Shown in pieces: positions 1 to 7,707 of a stretch of DNA of 64,000 nucleotides. Numbering within the stretch: position 1 is the stretch's first letter; every line of letters starts with the position of its first letter. Under the pieces are notes generated by a model. It had not been told where the DNA came from. It was given only the letters and a program-made list of their open reading frames with translations, and searched no databases. The position numbers were made by a program, and so were the translations under genes. The DNA is from Streptomyces liliiviolaceus (lineage in GTDB: Bacteria; Actinomycetota; Actinomycetes; Streptomycetales; Streptomycetaceae): assembly GCF_018070025.1 (NCBI RefSeq), contig NZ_JAGPYQ010000001.1, forward strand, positions 1,984,001 to 2,048,000, written 5' to 3'.

Positions 1-139
1 ATCGTATGTCCGCGGGTGCGGTCACTTCGTGCATCGGGCAGTCATCACAGCGCAACACCGACCCGCTAACGTGACCGTCACGGGGAACACGGCAGAGTAC
101 GAGCAGGTGTCGTCGACGGCTGGAAGGAAGGCGCTGATC

Positions 140-1201
140 TTGGGGAAGGTCGTGCTCGTGACCGGAGTGGCCCGTCAGCTGGGGGGCCGGTTCGTACGAC
201 GGATCCAGCGTGACCCCGAGGTGGACCGGGTGGTCGCCGTGGACGCGGTCGCACCCGAGCACCACCTGGGCGGAGCGGATTTCGTACGCGCCGACATAAG
301 GCAGCCCACCATCGCCAGGCTGCTGGCCGAGCACTCCGTGGACACGGTGGTGCACATGGACGTGACGGGCACCCCGCTGGGCAGCGGCAGCCGGGCCACG
401 GTCAAGGAGACCAACGTCATCGGCACCATGCAGCTGCTCGGTGCCTGCCAGAAGTCGCCGACGGTCAAGCGGCTGGTCGTGAAGTCGAGTACGAACGTCT
501 ATGGATCGGCGCCGCGCGACCCGGCCGTCTTCACCGAGACGACCCCGCCCAAGTCGCTGCCCAGCGGCGGCTTCGCGAAGGACACGGTCGAGGTCGAGGG
601 GTACGTACGAGGGTTCGCGCGGCGGCGGCCCGACGTCGCCGTGTGCGTGCTGCGGTTCGCGAACATCCTCGGACCGGGTGCGGACACCCCGCTCGCCGCG
701 TACTTCTCGCTGCCCGTCCTGCCGACCGTCCTCGGCTACGACCCGCGGCTGCAGTTCGTGCACGAGGACGACGTGATCGACGTACTGCGGATCGCCTCGC
801 ACGAGCCGGAGCGGGGCACGCTCAACAGCGGCACGTTCAACGTCACCGGCGACGGCGTCCTGCTGCTCTCGCAGTGCGCGCGCAGGCTGGGCCGGCCCAC
901 GGTCCCCGTGTTGATGCCCGCGATCAGCTGGGTGGGCTCGGCACTGCGTACGGTGGGCATGACGGACTTCTCGCCCGAGCAGCTGAGGCTGCTCACCCAT
1001 GGCCGGGTCGTGGCGACGAACCAGCTGCGCGAGACGCTCGGATACCGGCCGAAGTTCACGACGGCCGAGACGTTCGCGGACTTCGCCCGCAGCCGGGGCC
1101 CCGGACTGCTGCCGCCCGAGGCCCTCGCGGGGGCCGTCGACCGGCTCGCCGCACTGCCCGCACTGGGCGGTGGCCACCCCCCGACGCAGAGCGCCAACTG
1201 A
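140..1201 (+). CDS. NAD-dependent epimerase/dehydratase family protein (atypical extended SDR)
   Basis: The product is about 353 residues with an extended-SDR Rossmann fold: the opening strand KVVLVTG is followed by a glycine-rich turn (TGVARQLG) and later by an acidic strand end (VVAVDAV). I chose the TTG at 140 because GGAAGGAAGG lies just upstream (122-131) and the protein then begins directly at the Rossmann strand; the same frame is open back to 29. The usual catalytic YxxxK is not seen. At the matching place the protein reads SGGFAKDTVEVE, which keeps the Lys but has Gly where Tyr is expected, so classic SDR catalysis is doubtful. The acyltransferase gene follows after 25 bp, so the two are probably cotranscribed. 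The substrate is unknown. Confidence 0.8.
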   Translation: MGKVVLVTGVARQLGGRFVRRIQRDPEVDRVVAVDAVAPEHHLGGADFVRADIRQPTIARLLAEHSVDTVVHMDVTGTPLGSGSRATVKETNVIGTMQLLGACQKSPTVKRLVVKSSTNVYGSAPRDPAVFTETTPPKSLPSGGFAKDTVEVEGYVRGFARRRPDVAVCVLRFANILGPGADTPLAAYFSLPVLPTVLGYDPRLQFVHEDDVIDVLRIASHEPERGTLNSGTFNVTGDGVLLLSQCARRLGRPTVPVLMPAISWVGSALRTVGMTDFSPEQLRLLTHGRVVATNQLRETLGYRPKFTTAETFADFARSRGPGLLPPEALAGAVDRLAALPALGGGHPPTQSAN

Positions 1202-1226
1202 GCGCCAACCGAGGAGCGCATCAACG

Positions 1227-2312
1227 ATGGCGGACGCCAAGGTCATTCCGTTCGACGACGACCGGTCCCGCGGGAGTGCCGTACAACGGCCCGCGCGGCG
1301 CCGGGGCGCGGGGAGCAGGCGCAAGGGCGAGCCCGCGGCGGTTCACGAGGTCCAGCCCCTGCCCGCACGAACGATTCCGCAGGATGATGTTCCTGTGACA
1401 CGTGAGGAACCGGCTGCCGGATCGCCTGCCGGATCGGCGGCCGAGGCGGCCGCTGTGGACAAGCCGCAGGACGACGGCTGGGAGCGGCGGATCGCCGGCG
1501 GCCTGTCGTTCCTGCGACGACGCCTGACCGGTGACTACGAGGTCGACGACTTCGGTTACGACCAGGAGCTCACCGAGCAGGTCCTGATGTCGATGGTGCG
1601 GCCCCTCTACGAGAAGTACTTCCGCGTCGAGGTGAAGGGCATCGAGAACATCCCGTCCGAGGGCGGGGCGCTGATCGTCGCCAACCACTCCGGGACGCTG
1701 CCGCTGGACGGCCTGATGATGCAGGTCGCCGTCCACGACAACCATCCCGAGAACCGGCACCTGCGGCTGCTCGCGGCCGACCTGGTCTTCATGCTGCCGG
1801 TGGTCAACGAGCTGGCCCGCAAGGCCGGCCACACCCTCGCGTGCGCGGAGGACGCCGAACGGCTGCTCCAGCGCGGCGAACTGGTCGGGGTGATGCCGGA
1901 GGGCTTCAAGGGCATCGGCAAGCCGTTCAGCGAGCGCTACAAGCTGCAGCGCTTCGGCCGCGGCGGGTTCGTGTCGACGGCGCTGCGCCAGGGCACGCCG
2001 ATCATTCCGTGCTCCATCGTGGGCGCGGAGGAGATCTACCCGATGATCGGCAACGCGAAGACCCTCGCGCGGCTGCTCGGGTTCCCGTACTTCCCGATCA
2101 CGCCGACGTTCCCGTGGCTCGGTCCGCTGGGCGCGGTGCCGCTGCCGACCAAGTGGACGATCCAGTTCGGTGAGCCGATCCGCACGGACGGCTATCCGCC
2201 GGAGGCGGCCGAGGACCCGATGCTGATGTTCAACCTGACGGACCAGGTCAGGGAACAGATCCAGCACACGCTCTACAAGCTGCTGGTGCAGCGCCGGTCG
2301 GTGTTCTTCTGA
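1227..2312 (+). CDS. PlsC-like lysophospholipid acyltransferase
   Basis: This 361-residue protein belongs to the 1-acyl-glycerol-3-phosphate acyltransferase (PlsC/LPLAT) superfamily, which transfers acyl groups to lysophospholipids at the membrane. The first ~110 residues are basic, then acidic/Ala-rich, and probably disordered. The acyltransferase domain starts near residue 125. It holds the His/Asp motif (VANHSGTLPLDG, a spaced variant of NHX4D), the MPEGFKG block that corresponds to the EGTR motif, and IIPCSIVGAEEIYP, the usual proline-rich block. The ATG at 1227 has GAGGAG 10-16 bases upstream. A strong hairpin at 2343-2393 ends the unit. The acyl donor and acceptor are not deducible. Confidence 0.85.
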   Translation: MADAKVIPFDDDRSRGSAVQRPARRRGAGSRRKGEPAAVHEVQPLPARTIPQDDVPVTREEPAAGSPAGSAAEAAAVDKPQDDGWERRIAGGLSFLRRRLTGDYEVDDFGYDQELTEQVLMSMVRPLYEKYFRVEVKGIENIPSEGGALIVANHSGTLPLDGLMMQVAVHDNHPENRHLRLLAADLVFMLPVVNELARKAGHTLACAEDAERLLQRGELVGVMPEGFKGIGKPFSERYKLQRFGRGGFVSTALRQGTPIIPCSIVGAEEIYPMIGNAKTLARLLGFPYFPITPTFPWLGPLGAVPLPTKWTIQFGEPIRTDGYPPEAAEDPMLMFNLTDQVREQIQHTLYKLLVQRRSVFF

Positions 2313-2342
2313 CCGCCGGCTCCCGCGACTGACGGCGAGCGC

Positions 2343-2393
2343 GTACGCGGACGGGGGCGCCCCTGGTGGAAAGGGGCGCCCCCGTCCGCGTAC
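2343..2393. terminator. Bidirectional hairpin terminator between acyltransferase and rsbN
   Basis: Two perfectly complementary 22-base arms (2343-2364 and 2372-2393) enclose a 7-base loop. The hairpin lies between a plus-strand gene ending at 2312 and a minus-strand gene ending at 2403, so it can serve both. It has no T-tract, which is normal for Streptomyces terminators. Confidence 0.85.
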
Positions 2394-2402
2394 CGGCGGG
2401 AT

Positions 2403-3638
2403 CTAGTCCGCGTCCTCGCTGTCGATGCCCAGGCCCGGGAGCAGGCCCGGGAGGAGGGGCGGCAGGGTCACATCCGGCTCGGGGGCGGGAGTGTCCTTGC
2501 CTGACGGGGAGGCGCTGGTGTCGTCCTCCGGCGGGTCGAGGAGGCCGCCGGTGTTGCCGCCGAGCAGGCCGTCGTCCTCCGTCTTGGACGTGGACGGCTT
2601 GGGCTTGCCGCTGCCCGTCCCGGAACCCGTGCCGTCGGACGAGTCGCCGCCCGAGGCGCTGGGCGGGACCGAGCGGTCCGAACCCGAGGAGCCGGGGGAG
2701 TCGGAACTCGGGCCGCGGTGGCGGCCGGTGCCCTCCGGCGCGGGCGGCTGCGGGAGCAGCCCGCGCAGCGGCTCGACCTCTTCGTCTATGGCGTCGAAGA
2801 CCGAGCTGACCTGGCGGCTCACGTCGCCGAGCTGGACGGGCAGCCGGTCGCGCAGGGCGCCCCAGGCGTCGCGGTGCGACTGCGAGAAGGCGGAGAGCGC
2901 CTGGATGGGGCCCAGGGAGTCCGGATCCCGCTCGTAGGCCTCGTGCAGCAGACGGTGGCCCTCGCCGGCGTCGTGCTGCATACCGAACAGCGCGCGCCTG
3001 ATCTCGCCCAGGGACTCGTGGTCCAGGGGGCCCGAGCGGCCGCGCTCCATCAGGCGGCGCGCCTCGCTCAGCCGGGTGGAGGCCTGGTCGAGATAGAGCT
3101 CGCCGCGGTCGCTGCTGCCGTCGGCCATGCCCAGCTTGAGGTCCTCCATTCCGCGCTTGAGCCCGTAGAGCGAGTCACCGGGCAGGGCGTCGGAGCTGGC
3201 AGCGGCGACCCCGCTGAAGGCTCCGGCGGCCACACCCACGGTGAGTCCGCCCGCGGCGAGCCCCTTCGACAGCCGGGAACGGGGCCGCAGTTTCCCCAGA
3301 CCGGTCGCCCTGTGCGCGCCCCTGCCCCGATGGGACCGCTGCTCGGGGACCGGAAGGCCCGTCGCATCGCCTCCCGCGGCCGTGCCCTCCAGCAGCATGG
3401 CCTCCATGGCGGCCACCAGCTGGGCCCTCTGGACGACCTTGACCTCGGGGTCCATCTGGGGTTTGGGCAGCTCGCCGAGGCCGGTCGCCAGGGACAGCAT
3501 CCGGCTCTGCTCGGACCGGTCCGCGACAGCCGGAGCAGGTCCTTCGGACTGCTCGGCCGCCGTATCCCTGTCGGAGTGCTCCTCCAGGGCCTGGGCGAAG
3601 GCGTTCGTCCGCCGGTGCGCCGATACGTTCGCGATCAC
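2403..3638 (-). CDS. rsbN: Anti-sigma factor RsbN for sigma-BldN (single-pass membrane protein)
   Basis: This ~411-residue protein is encoded just downstream of bldN on the same strand. Its layout is a cytoplasmic N-terminal region of ~120 residues (IANVSAHRRTNAFAQALEEH...), a basic stretch, one hydrophobic segment near residues 126-148 (GLAAGGLTVGVAAGAFSGVAAA), a helical domain of the DUF5667 type (DALPGDSLYGLKRGMEDL...), and a Ser/Pro/Gly-rich tail. In Streptomyces the gene next to bldN encodes RsbN, which holds sigma-BldN at the membrane through its N-terminus; the assignment rests on position and layout. I prefer the GTG at 3638 because GAGAGGAG sits 9 bases upstream; the GTG at 3647 would touch that ribosome site. 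A BldN-type promoter lies upstream at 3769-3797. Confidence 0.85.
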   Translation of the reverse strand: MIANVSAHRRTNAFAQALEEHSDRDTAAEQSEGPAPAVADRSEQSRMLSLATGLGELPKPQMDPEVKVVQRAQLVAAMEAMLLEGTAAGGDATGLPVPEQRSHRGRGAHRATGLGKLRPRSRLSKGLAAGGLTVGVAAGAFSGVAAASSDALPGDSLYGLKRGMEDLKLGMADGSSDRGELYLDQASTRLSEARRLMERGRSGPLDHESLGEIRRALFGMQHDAGEGHRLLHEAYERDPDSLGPIQALSAFSQSHRDAWGALRDRLPVQLGDVSRQVSSVFDAIDEEVEPLRGLLPQPPAPEGTGRHRGPSSDSPGSSGSDRSVPPSASGGDSSDGTGSGTGSGKPKPSTSKTEDDGLLGGNTGGLLDPPEDDTSASPSGKDTPAPEPDVTLPPLLPGLLPGLGIDSEDAD

Positions 3639-3768
3639 TGGCGGCACCTCCTCTCGTCATGACGGTCGGCTCCCCAGGGGGTCCTGAGGGTCGCGCCCCC
3701 TGACCACGACAACTCGATCGAGTGATCGAAGACGGCCAGGGCGCGACCACAGGGAGCCTGTATCCCGC

Positions 3769-3797
3769 ACAACGAGCGGCTCGGCACTTGGGTTACG
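3769..3797 (-). promoter_or_regulatory. Candidate sigma-BldN promoter for rsbN
   Basis: On the minus strand the sequence reads CGTAAC (3797-3792), a 17-base spacer, then CGTTGT (3774-3769). This closely matches the sigma-BldN consensus as I recall it (CGTAAC, about 16-17 bases, CGTTGA), with one mismatch in the -10. It would give a leader of roughly 120 bases before the GTG at 3638. RsbN is known to be a sigma-BldN target in Streptomyces, so a feedback loop is expected here. The rest of the 315-bp gap between bldN and rsbN holds only a small CGTATG-gatt-CATACG palindrome at 3863-3878. Confidence 0.65.
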
Positions 3798-3953
3798 GAC
3801 GACGGATGATCGGACCGCGAAGTCAACAGACTTTCACGGAGGGTGAGTTGGACATCGCTGAGCGTATGGATTCATACGGGGTCGTACCGGGGTCGCGCCG
3901 GGGCCGGTCCGGCGGGCCGGCCACGTGGCGTCGAACCTGTGGGGTACGGGGTC

Positions 3954-4730
3954 TCAGCGGGCGTCTTCCGGGAGGAGCCGTGCCAGCGTGCGCACCGCCC
4001 GGTACTGGAGGGTCTTGATCGCGCCCTCGTTCTTGCCCATGACACGGGCGGTCTCGGCGACCGAGAGGCCTTGGAGGAACCGCAGGGTCACGCACTCCTG
4101 CTGCTGGGGGTTGAGGCGGCGAACGGCGTCCAGCAGTGCCGCGTTCGAGAGGGACTCCAGGACGGAGTCCTCGGGGGAGCGCTCGACCTCGTTGGCGTCG
4201 AGCATCTCGCCGGTGGTCACTTCGAGCCGGAAACGGCTCGACTTGAAGTGGTCCGCGACGAGGTTGCGGGCGATGGTGACCAGCCAGGCGCCGAAGTCAC
4301 GGCCCTGCCAGGTGAACGTCCCGATGCGGCGCAGTGCGCGCAGGAACGTCTCGCTCGTCAGGTCTTCCGCGGTCGCCTTTCCGCCGACGCGGTAGTAGAT
4401 GTAGCGATACACAGTGTCGCTGTACTGGTCGTAGAGCCGGCCGAAGGCCTCGGCCTCACCGGCCTGTGCGCGCTCCACGAGATCCATCATCCGGGCGCTG
4501 TCACTGTCTGCGGCCGGGCGGCGTGCGGGGGTGGCTGGCGCGCTCGAACGTCCTCGTCTGCCGACCGCCGCGCTTCCCTCGGCCAGTGCGTAGCACGGGC
4601 CGACGGGCGCGACGGAGACAGCGAGGGCGGGGACGGCGTACGCGGTGGGGACGAAGCCGCGCAAGCGGTCGAGGACCGTTGCGCGCAGCGTAGCCAGGCC
4701 CGAGGCGTCAACCCCGACGTGTGGGTACAC
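3954..4730 (-). CDS. bldN: Developmental ECF sigma factor BldN, pro-form
   Basis: This is a 258-residue group IV sigma factor needed for aerial hyphae formation; it drives chaplin and rodlin genes in Streptomyces. The N-terminal ~85 residues (MYPHVGVDASGLATLRATV...) are not sigma domain and match the pro-sequence known for BldN, which is removed by proteolysis. Sigma region 2 follows (LVERAQAGEAEAFGRLYDQY to ARNLVADHF). Region 4 has LNPQQQECVTLRFLQGLSVAETARVMGKNEGAIKTLQ. The start is GTG 4730, with GGGAG about 5 bases upstream on the minus strand. The anti-sigma gene rsbN lies downstream on the same strand. Identification is strong because both the pro-extension and the neighbours fit. Confidence 0.95.
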   Translation of the reverse strand: MYPHVGVDASGLATLRATVLDRLRGFVPTAYAVPALAVSVAPVGPCYALAEGSAAVGRRGRSSAPATPARRPAADSDSARMMDLVERAQAGEAEAFGRLYDQYSDTVYRYIYYRVGGKATAEDLTSETFLRALRRIGTFTWQGRDFGAWLVTIARNLVADHFKSSRFRLEVTTGEMLDANEVERSPEDSVLESLSNAALLDAVRRLNPQQQECVTLRFLQGLSVAETARVMGKNEGAIKTLQYRAVRTLARLLPEDAR

Positions 4731-4993
4731 GGGACTCCCAGAGGCAGAGCTTCCATCACGTGCAGTGCAGGACCGTTCACCCGTCGTAGCGAAGAGTGGG
4801 GTCCGTTATGCGTCTGAGGAGAATAACGCTTCGTACAGGCAGTGCTACACCCAGTTGCTCAAATCATCGATTACGTCGCTTCTGTAACCGAATGACGCCT
4901 GAGCAAGTGCCGGATAGTGACCGGTTGTTGATCGATCGGGTTCGCGTTCCGTCTGAGTCCAGGGCGTGTTGTGGCCGGGTGCCGTCAACGTGA
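4731..4993 (-). promoter_or_regulatory. bldN upstream region, relatively AT-rich
   Basis: About 260 bases separate the bldN start from the terminator of the HAD gene. The stretch near 4800-4940 is clearly more AT-rich than its surroundings and is the likely home of the bldN promoter and of regulator sites. I could not settle on a specific -10/-35 pair or a convincing BldD box, and I see no open frame with a ribosome site here. Confidence 0.4.
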
Positions 4994-5020
4994 CAGCCGT
5001 GCCCCGGAGGGACACGGCTG
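4994..5020. terminator. Hairpin downstream of HAD gene
   Basis: CAGCCGTG (4994-5001) pairs with CACGGCTG (5013-5020), with a partly paired CCC/GGG interior. It lies about 40 bases past the stop of the minus-strand HAD gene and before the bldN upstream region, so it fits a terminator that keeps the two units apart. Confidence 0.5.
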
Positions 5021-5058
5021 CGTGGGAACGGCCGGACAGGACCTGGCGGCGGCGGGCT

Positions 5059-5991
5059 CTAGCGCCGGCGGCGGTGCAGGGCGATGGCGGCGGCGGTACC
5101 GCCGGCGACCGCGCCGACCCCCGCGGCGGCGGGGATGCCGACCTTCGCGGCCTTGCGGCCCGTGCGGTAGTCGCGCAGCCGCCAGTCGAGCGTGCGGGCG
5201 TGCTTGCGGAGCTTGGCGTCCGGGTTGATCGCGTAGGGGTGCCCGACCAGCGACAGCATCGGGATGTCGTTGTGGGAGTCGCTGTACGCGGCGCAGCGGC
5301 CGAGGTCCAGGCCCTCCGCCGTGGCCAGGGCGCGGACCGCCTCCGCCTTCGCGGGGCCGTGCAGGGGTTCGCCGACGAGCTTGCCGGTGTATACGCCGTC
5401 CACCGATTCGGCGACCGTGCCGAGGGCGCCGGTCAGGCCGAGGCGGCGGGCGATCACCGTGGCGATCTCGACGGGGGCCGCCGTGACGAGCCACACCTTC
5501 TGGCCCGCGTCCAGGTGGGCCTGGGCCAGTGCCCGGGTGCCGGGCCAGATGCGCTCGGCCATGTACTCGTCGTAGATCTCCTCGCCGATCGACATGAGTT
5601 CGGCGACGCGGTGGCCCTTGACGATGGACAGGGCGGAGTCGCGGGCGTCCTGCATGTGCTCGGGGTCCTCGACGCCTGCCAGCCGGAACCAGGCCTGCTG
5701 CCAGGCGAACCGGTAGAGGTCGCGGGACTCGAAGAACTTGCGCTTGTACAGGCCGCGGCCGAAGTGGAAGATCGCGGCGCCCTGCATGACGGTGTTGTCC
5801 AGGTCGAAGAACGCGGCGGCCTGGTCGTCGCCGTGGACCGGGAAGTCCGGTTCGGCGGTTCCTGGGGCGGCTGCGAGTTCCTCCAACTCCTGGGAGGTCT
5901 TGCGCGCTGCCTCAGCCGAGGCCTCGCCTGCCAGCACGCTTCGCGCTGTCGCGGAGCGCCTACGGGGGGTGAGCCATCCGAGAGCGGCCAT
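5059..5991 (-). CDS. HAD-superfamily hydrolase, subfamily IB (PSPase-like)
   Basis: This 310-residue protein has the HAD catalytic motif [13 protein letters not shown] near residue 62, motif II ([20 protein letters not shown]), a motif III lysine region ([16 protein letters not shown]), and motif IV ([12 protein letters not shown]). The match is to the HAD-IB hydrolases related to phosphoserine phosphatase, often annotated TIGR01490; the true substrate is unknown. The C-terminus holds a Gly/Ala hydrophobic segment followed by HRRRR, so the protein may be anchored in the membrane. The ATG at 5991 gives [13 protein letters not shown]. The frame stays open upstream, but that extension encodes intergenic repeat sequence and is not credible as protein. 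Confidence 0.85.
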   Translation of the reverse strand: MAALGWLTPRRRSATARSVLAGEASAEAARKTSQELEELAAAPGTAEPDFPVHGDDQAAAFFDLDNTVMQGAAIFHFGRGLYKRKFFESRDLYRFAWQQAWFRLAGVEDPEHMQDARDSALSIVKGHRVAELMSIGEEIYDEYMAERIWPGTRALAQAHLDAGQKVWLVTAAPVEIATVIARRLGLTGALGTVAESVDGVYTGKLVGEPLHGPAKAEAVRALATAEGLDLGRCAAYSDSHNDIPMLSLVGHPYAINPDAKLRKHARTLDWRLRDYRTGRKAAKVGIPAAAGVGAVAGGTAAAIALHRRRR

Positions 5992-6150
5992 GGCGTGAGC
6001 ATAGCCAGTTTGTTCGGTGCGGCTGGAGTCGGGAGGTTTGGATGCGGTGAACTCTTCGCGGCGTTGTTGTTGCGGGGCTTGGCCTTGGGGGCCGCGCTTG
6101 TTGCTTCGCCGGGGGGTGTTCGTCGGGTGCGGGTCGGTGGGGGCTTGTCG

Positions 6151-6272
6151 CGCAGTTCCCCGCGCCCCTGGGAGTCCGCGGTCGCCGTGGGCCTGAAGGT
6201 GTGCGGCCCGACTGGTGTGGACGTGCGCAGTTCCCCGCGCCCCTAAAAGACTGCGCAGTTCCCCGCGCCCCT
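6151..6272 (+). repeat. Intergenic repeat locus A (three copies, forward)
   Basis: Three copies of the core CGCAGTTCCCCGCGCCCCT lie at 6151-6169, 6226-6244 and 6254-6272, all in the same direction. The first two are 75 bp apart. They fill the 350-bp gap between the divergently transcribed HAD gene (minus) and the glutaredoxin-like gene (plus). The rest of the gap is GC-rich and shows no gene. Confidence 0.9.
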
Positions 6273-6341
6273 TCCGGGGGCGCGGGCAACCCCCGCTCAC
6301 CCGCAGCCGACGCACAGTCTTTCGCGCGGGAGAATGAGGGG

Positions 6342-6608
6342 ATGAGGTCTATTTTTGGGCGTGGGCGGGCGGAGCGGGTCGTCACCTTGATCGGGAAGCC
6401 CGGCTGTCATTTGTGTGAAGACGCACAGGGTGTTGTGGAGAAGGTCTGCGGTGAGCTCGGCGTGCGCTGGGAGAAGAAGGACATCACCGAGGACGCCGAA
6501 CTGCACCGGGAGTACTGGGAGCAGATCCCGGTGGTGCTGGTGGACGGGGCGCAGCACACGTTCTGGCGGGTGGACGAGGGACGGCTGCGGCGGGCGCTCA
6601 AGGCGTAG
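6342..6608 (+). CDS. Glutaredoxin-like thiol-disulfide protein
   Basis: This 88-residue protein has the thioredoxin-like fold of the DUF836/glutaredoxin family: [20 protein letters not shown] carries the redox pair C-H-L-C near residues 21-24, and IPVVLVDG supplies the cis-proline loop. The ATG at 6342 follows AATGAGGGG. In Streptomyces a glutaredoxin-like gene commonly precedes rex, and a role in redox balance fits, but the partner protein cannot be told from sequence. Confidence 0.85.
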   Translation: MRSIFGRGRAERVVTLIGKPGCHLCEDAQGVVEKVCGELGVRWEKKDITEDAELHREYWEQIPVVLVDGAQHTFWRVDEGRLRRALKA

Positions 6609-6939
6609 CCGTGGCCGGTGGGGCGCAGGAGTAATCGGACCGTGGCCTGACTGAGCAGTCCGGTGGGGCCGGAATGTCACTTAGGATCGAGGGCGATTCG
6701 GACTCGGGGGCGGGGATCGTAGAGGAGAGTGTGCGGTTTTGCCCCCAAGATGTGAGGAACGAAGGTGCCTGTGCGCCGGTTCCGTACGGGTGCGCCGGGG
6801 GTGCGTGACCCCGGTCACGTTGGCCGGGCAAATCGGACACCATCTTTGTGCACGCGTTCACAAAGACATAGCCTGCATTCGACGGGGCGGTCTAGGTACG
6901 TGTGACCGCCTGAAGCCCCGCGCTACCCGCAGGAGCACC
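6609..6939 (+). promoter_or_regulatory. rex upstream region (331 bp) with operator
   Basis: This gap holds the promoter region of the rex-hemACD operon. The only clear element is the Rex operator at 6846-6863. No convincing gene is seen in either strand, although frames stay open because of the high GC content. Confidence 0.6.
6846..6863 (+). promoter_or_regulatory. Rex operator (ROP)
   Basis: TTGTGCACGCGTTCACAA is an 18-base near-perfect inverted repeat that fits the Rex consensus TTGTGAANNNNTTCACAA. It lies 77 bases before the rex start. Established work on Streptomyces Rex shows that it represses its own rex-hemACD operon when the NADH/NAD+ ratio is low and releases DNA when NADH rises; this site is the obvious place for that autoregulation. 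Confidence 0.93.
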
Positions 6940-7707
6940 GTGGCAACTGGCCGAACTCACCGAACGGCGACCCGCAGCCGAGGGATTCCCGAGGCCACCG
7001 TCGCCAGGCTTCCCCTGTATCTCCGAGCCCTCACCGCTCTGTCGGAGCGCTCGGTACCCACGGTCTCCTCCGAGGAACTCGCGGCCGCGGCGGGGGTCAA
7101 CTCCGCCAAGCTGCGCAAGGATTTCTCGTACCTCGGGTCGTACGGGACGCGCGGTGTCGGCTACGACGTCGAATACCTCGTCTACCAGATCTCCCGCGAG
7201 CTGGGCCTGACCCAGGACTGGCCGGTAGTGATCGTCGGGATAGGAAATCTCGGCGCCGCCCTGGCCAACTACGGCGGGTTCGCCTCACGCGGGTTCCGCG
7301 TCGCGGCGCTGATCGACGCCGATCCCGCGATGGCCGGGAAGCCCGTCGCCGGGATCCCCGTGCAGCACACCGACGAGCTGGAAAAGATCATCGACGACAA
7401 CGGTGTGTCGATCGGTGTCATCGCGACCCCCGCCGGGGCCGCACAGCAGGTCTGCGAGCGGCTCGTCGCCGCCGGTGTGACCTCCATCCTGAACTTCGCG
7501 CCGACCGTGCTGTCCGTGCCGGACGGCGTCGACGTACGCAAGGTCGACCTCTCCATCGAGCTGCAGATCCTCGCCTTCCACGAGCAGCGCAAGGCCGGCG
7601 AGGAGGCCGAGGCCCAGGCCGACGCCGTGCTCGCCGCCGAGGCCGCGGCGGCCAAGGAGGCCGGGAAAGGGCCCGACGGGGACGTCCCCGCCGTGATGCC
7701 GGCATGA
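6940..7707 (+). CDS. rex: Redox-sensing transcriptional repressor Rex
   Basis: This 255-residue protein has an N-terminal winged helix (about residues 17-90, with EELAAAAGVNSAKLRKDFSYLGSYGTRGVGY) and a Rossmann domain that senses NADH/NAD+ (VVIVGIGNLGAALANYGGF, GIGNLG at residues 100-105). A C-terminal helix (DLSIELQILAFHEQ) supports dimer domain swapping, and an Ala/Glu-rich tail follows. The GTG at 6940 has AGGAG just upstream. The stop overlaps the hemA start by 4 bases (ATGA), so rex is translationally coupled to hemA. The operator at 6846 gives self-control. Length and motifs match the Streptomyces Rex family closely. Confidence 0.97.
   Translation: MATGRTHRTATRSRGIPEATVARLPLYLRALTALSERSVPTVSSEELAAAAGVNSAKLRKDFSYLGSYGTRGVGYDVEYLVYQISRELGLTQDWPVVIVGIGNLGAALANYGGFASRGFRVAALIDADPAMAGKPVAGIPVQHTDELEKIIDDNGVSIGVIATPAGAAQQVCERLVAAGVTSILNFAPTVLSVPDGVDVRKVDLSIELQILAFHEQRKAGEEAEAQADAVLAAEAAAAKEAGKGPDGDVPAVMPA

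Noticed and set aside
69..83. BldD-like box CGTGA-CCG-TCACG
   Set aside because: It is a short palindrome in GC-rich DNA and the spacing differs from the boxes I know. It could be chance.
5992..6315. N-terminal extension of the HAD hydrolase
   Set aside because: The extra ~108 codons encode intergenic repeat peptides such as LGARGTA, and the ATG at 5991 gives a normal family start.
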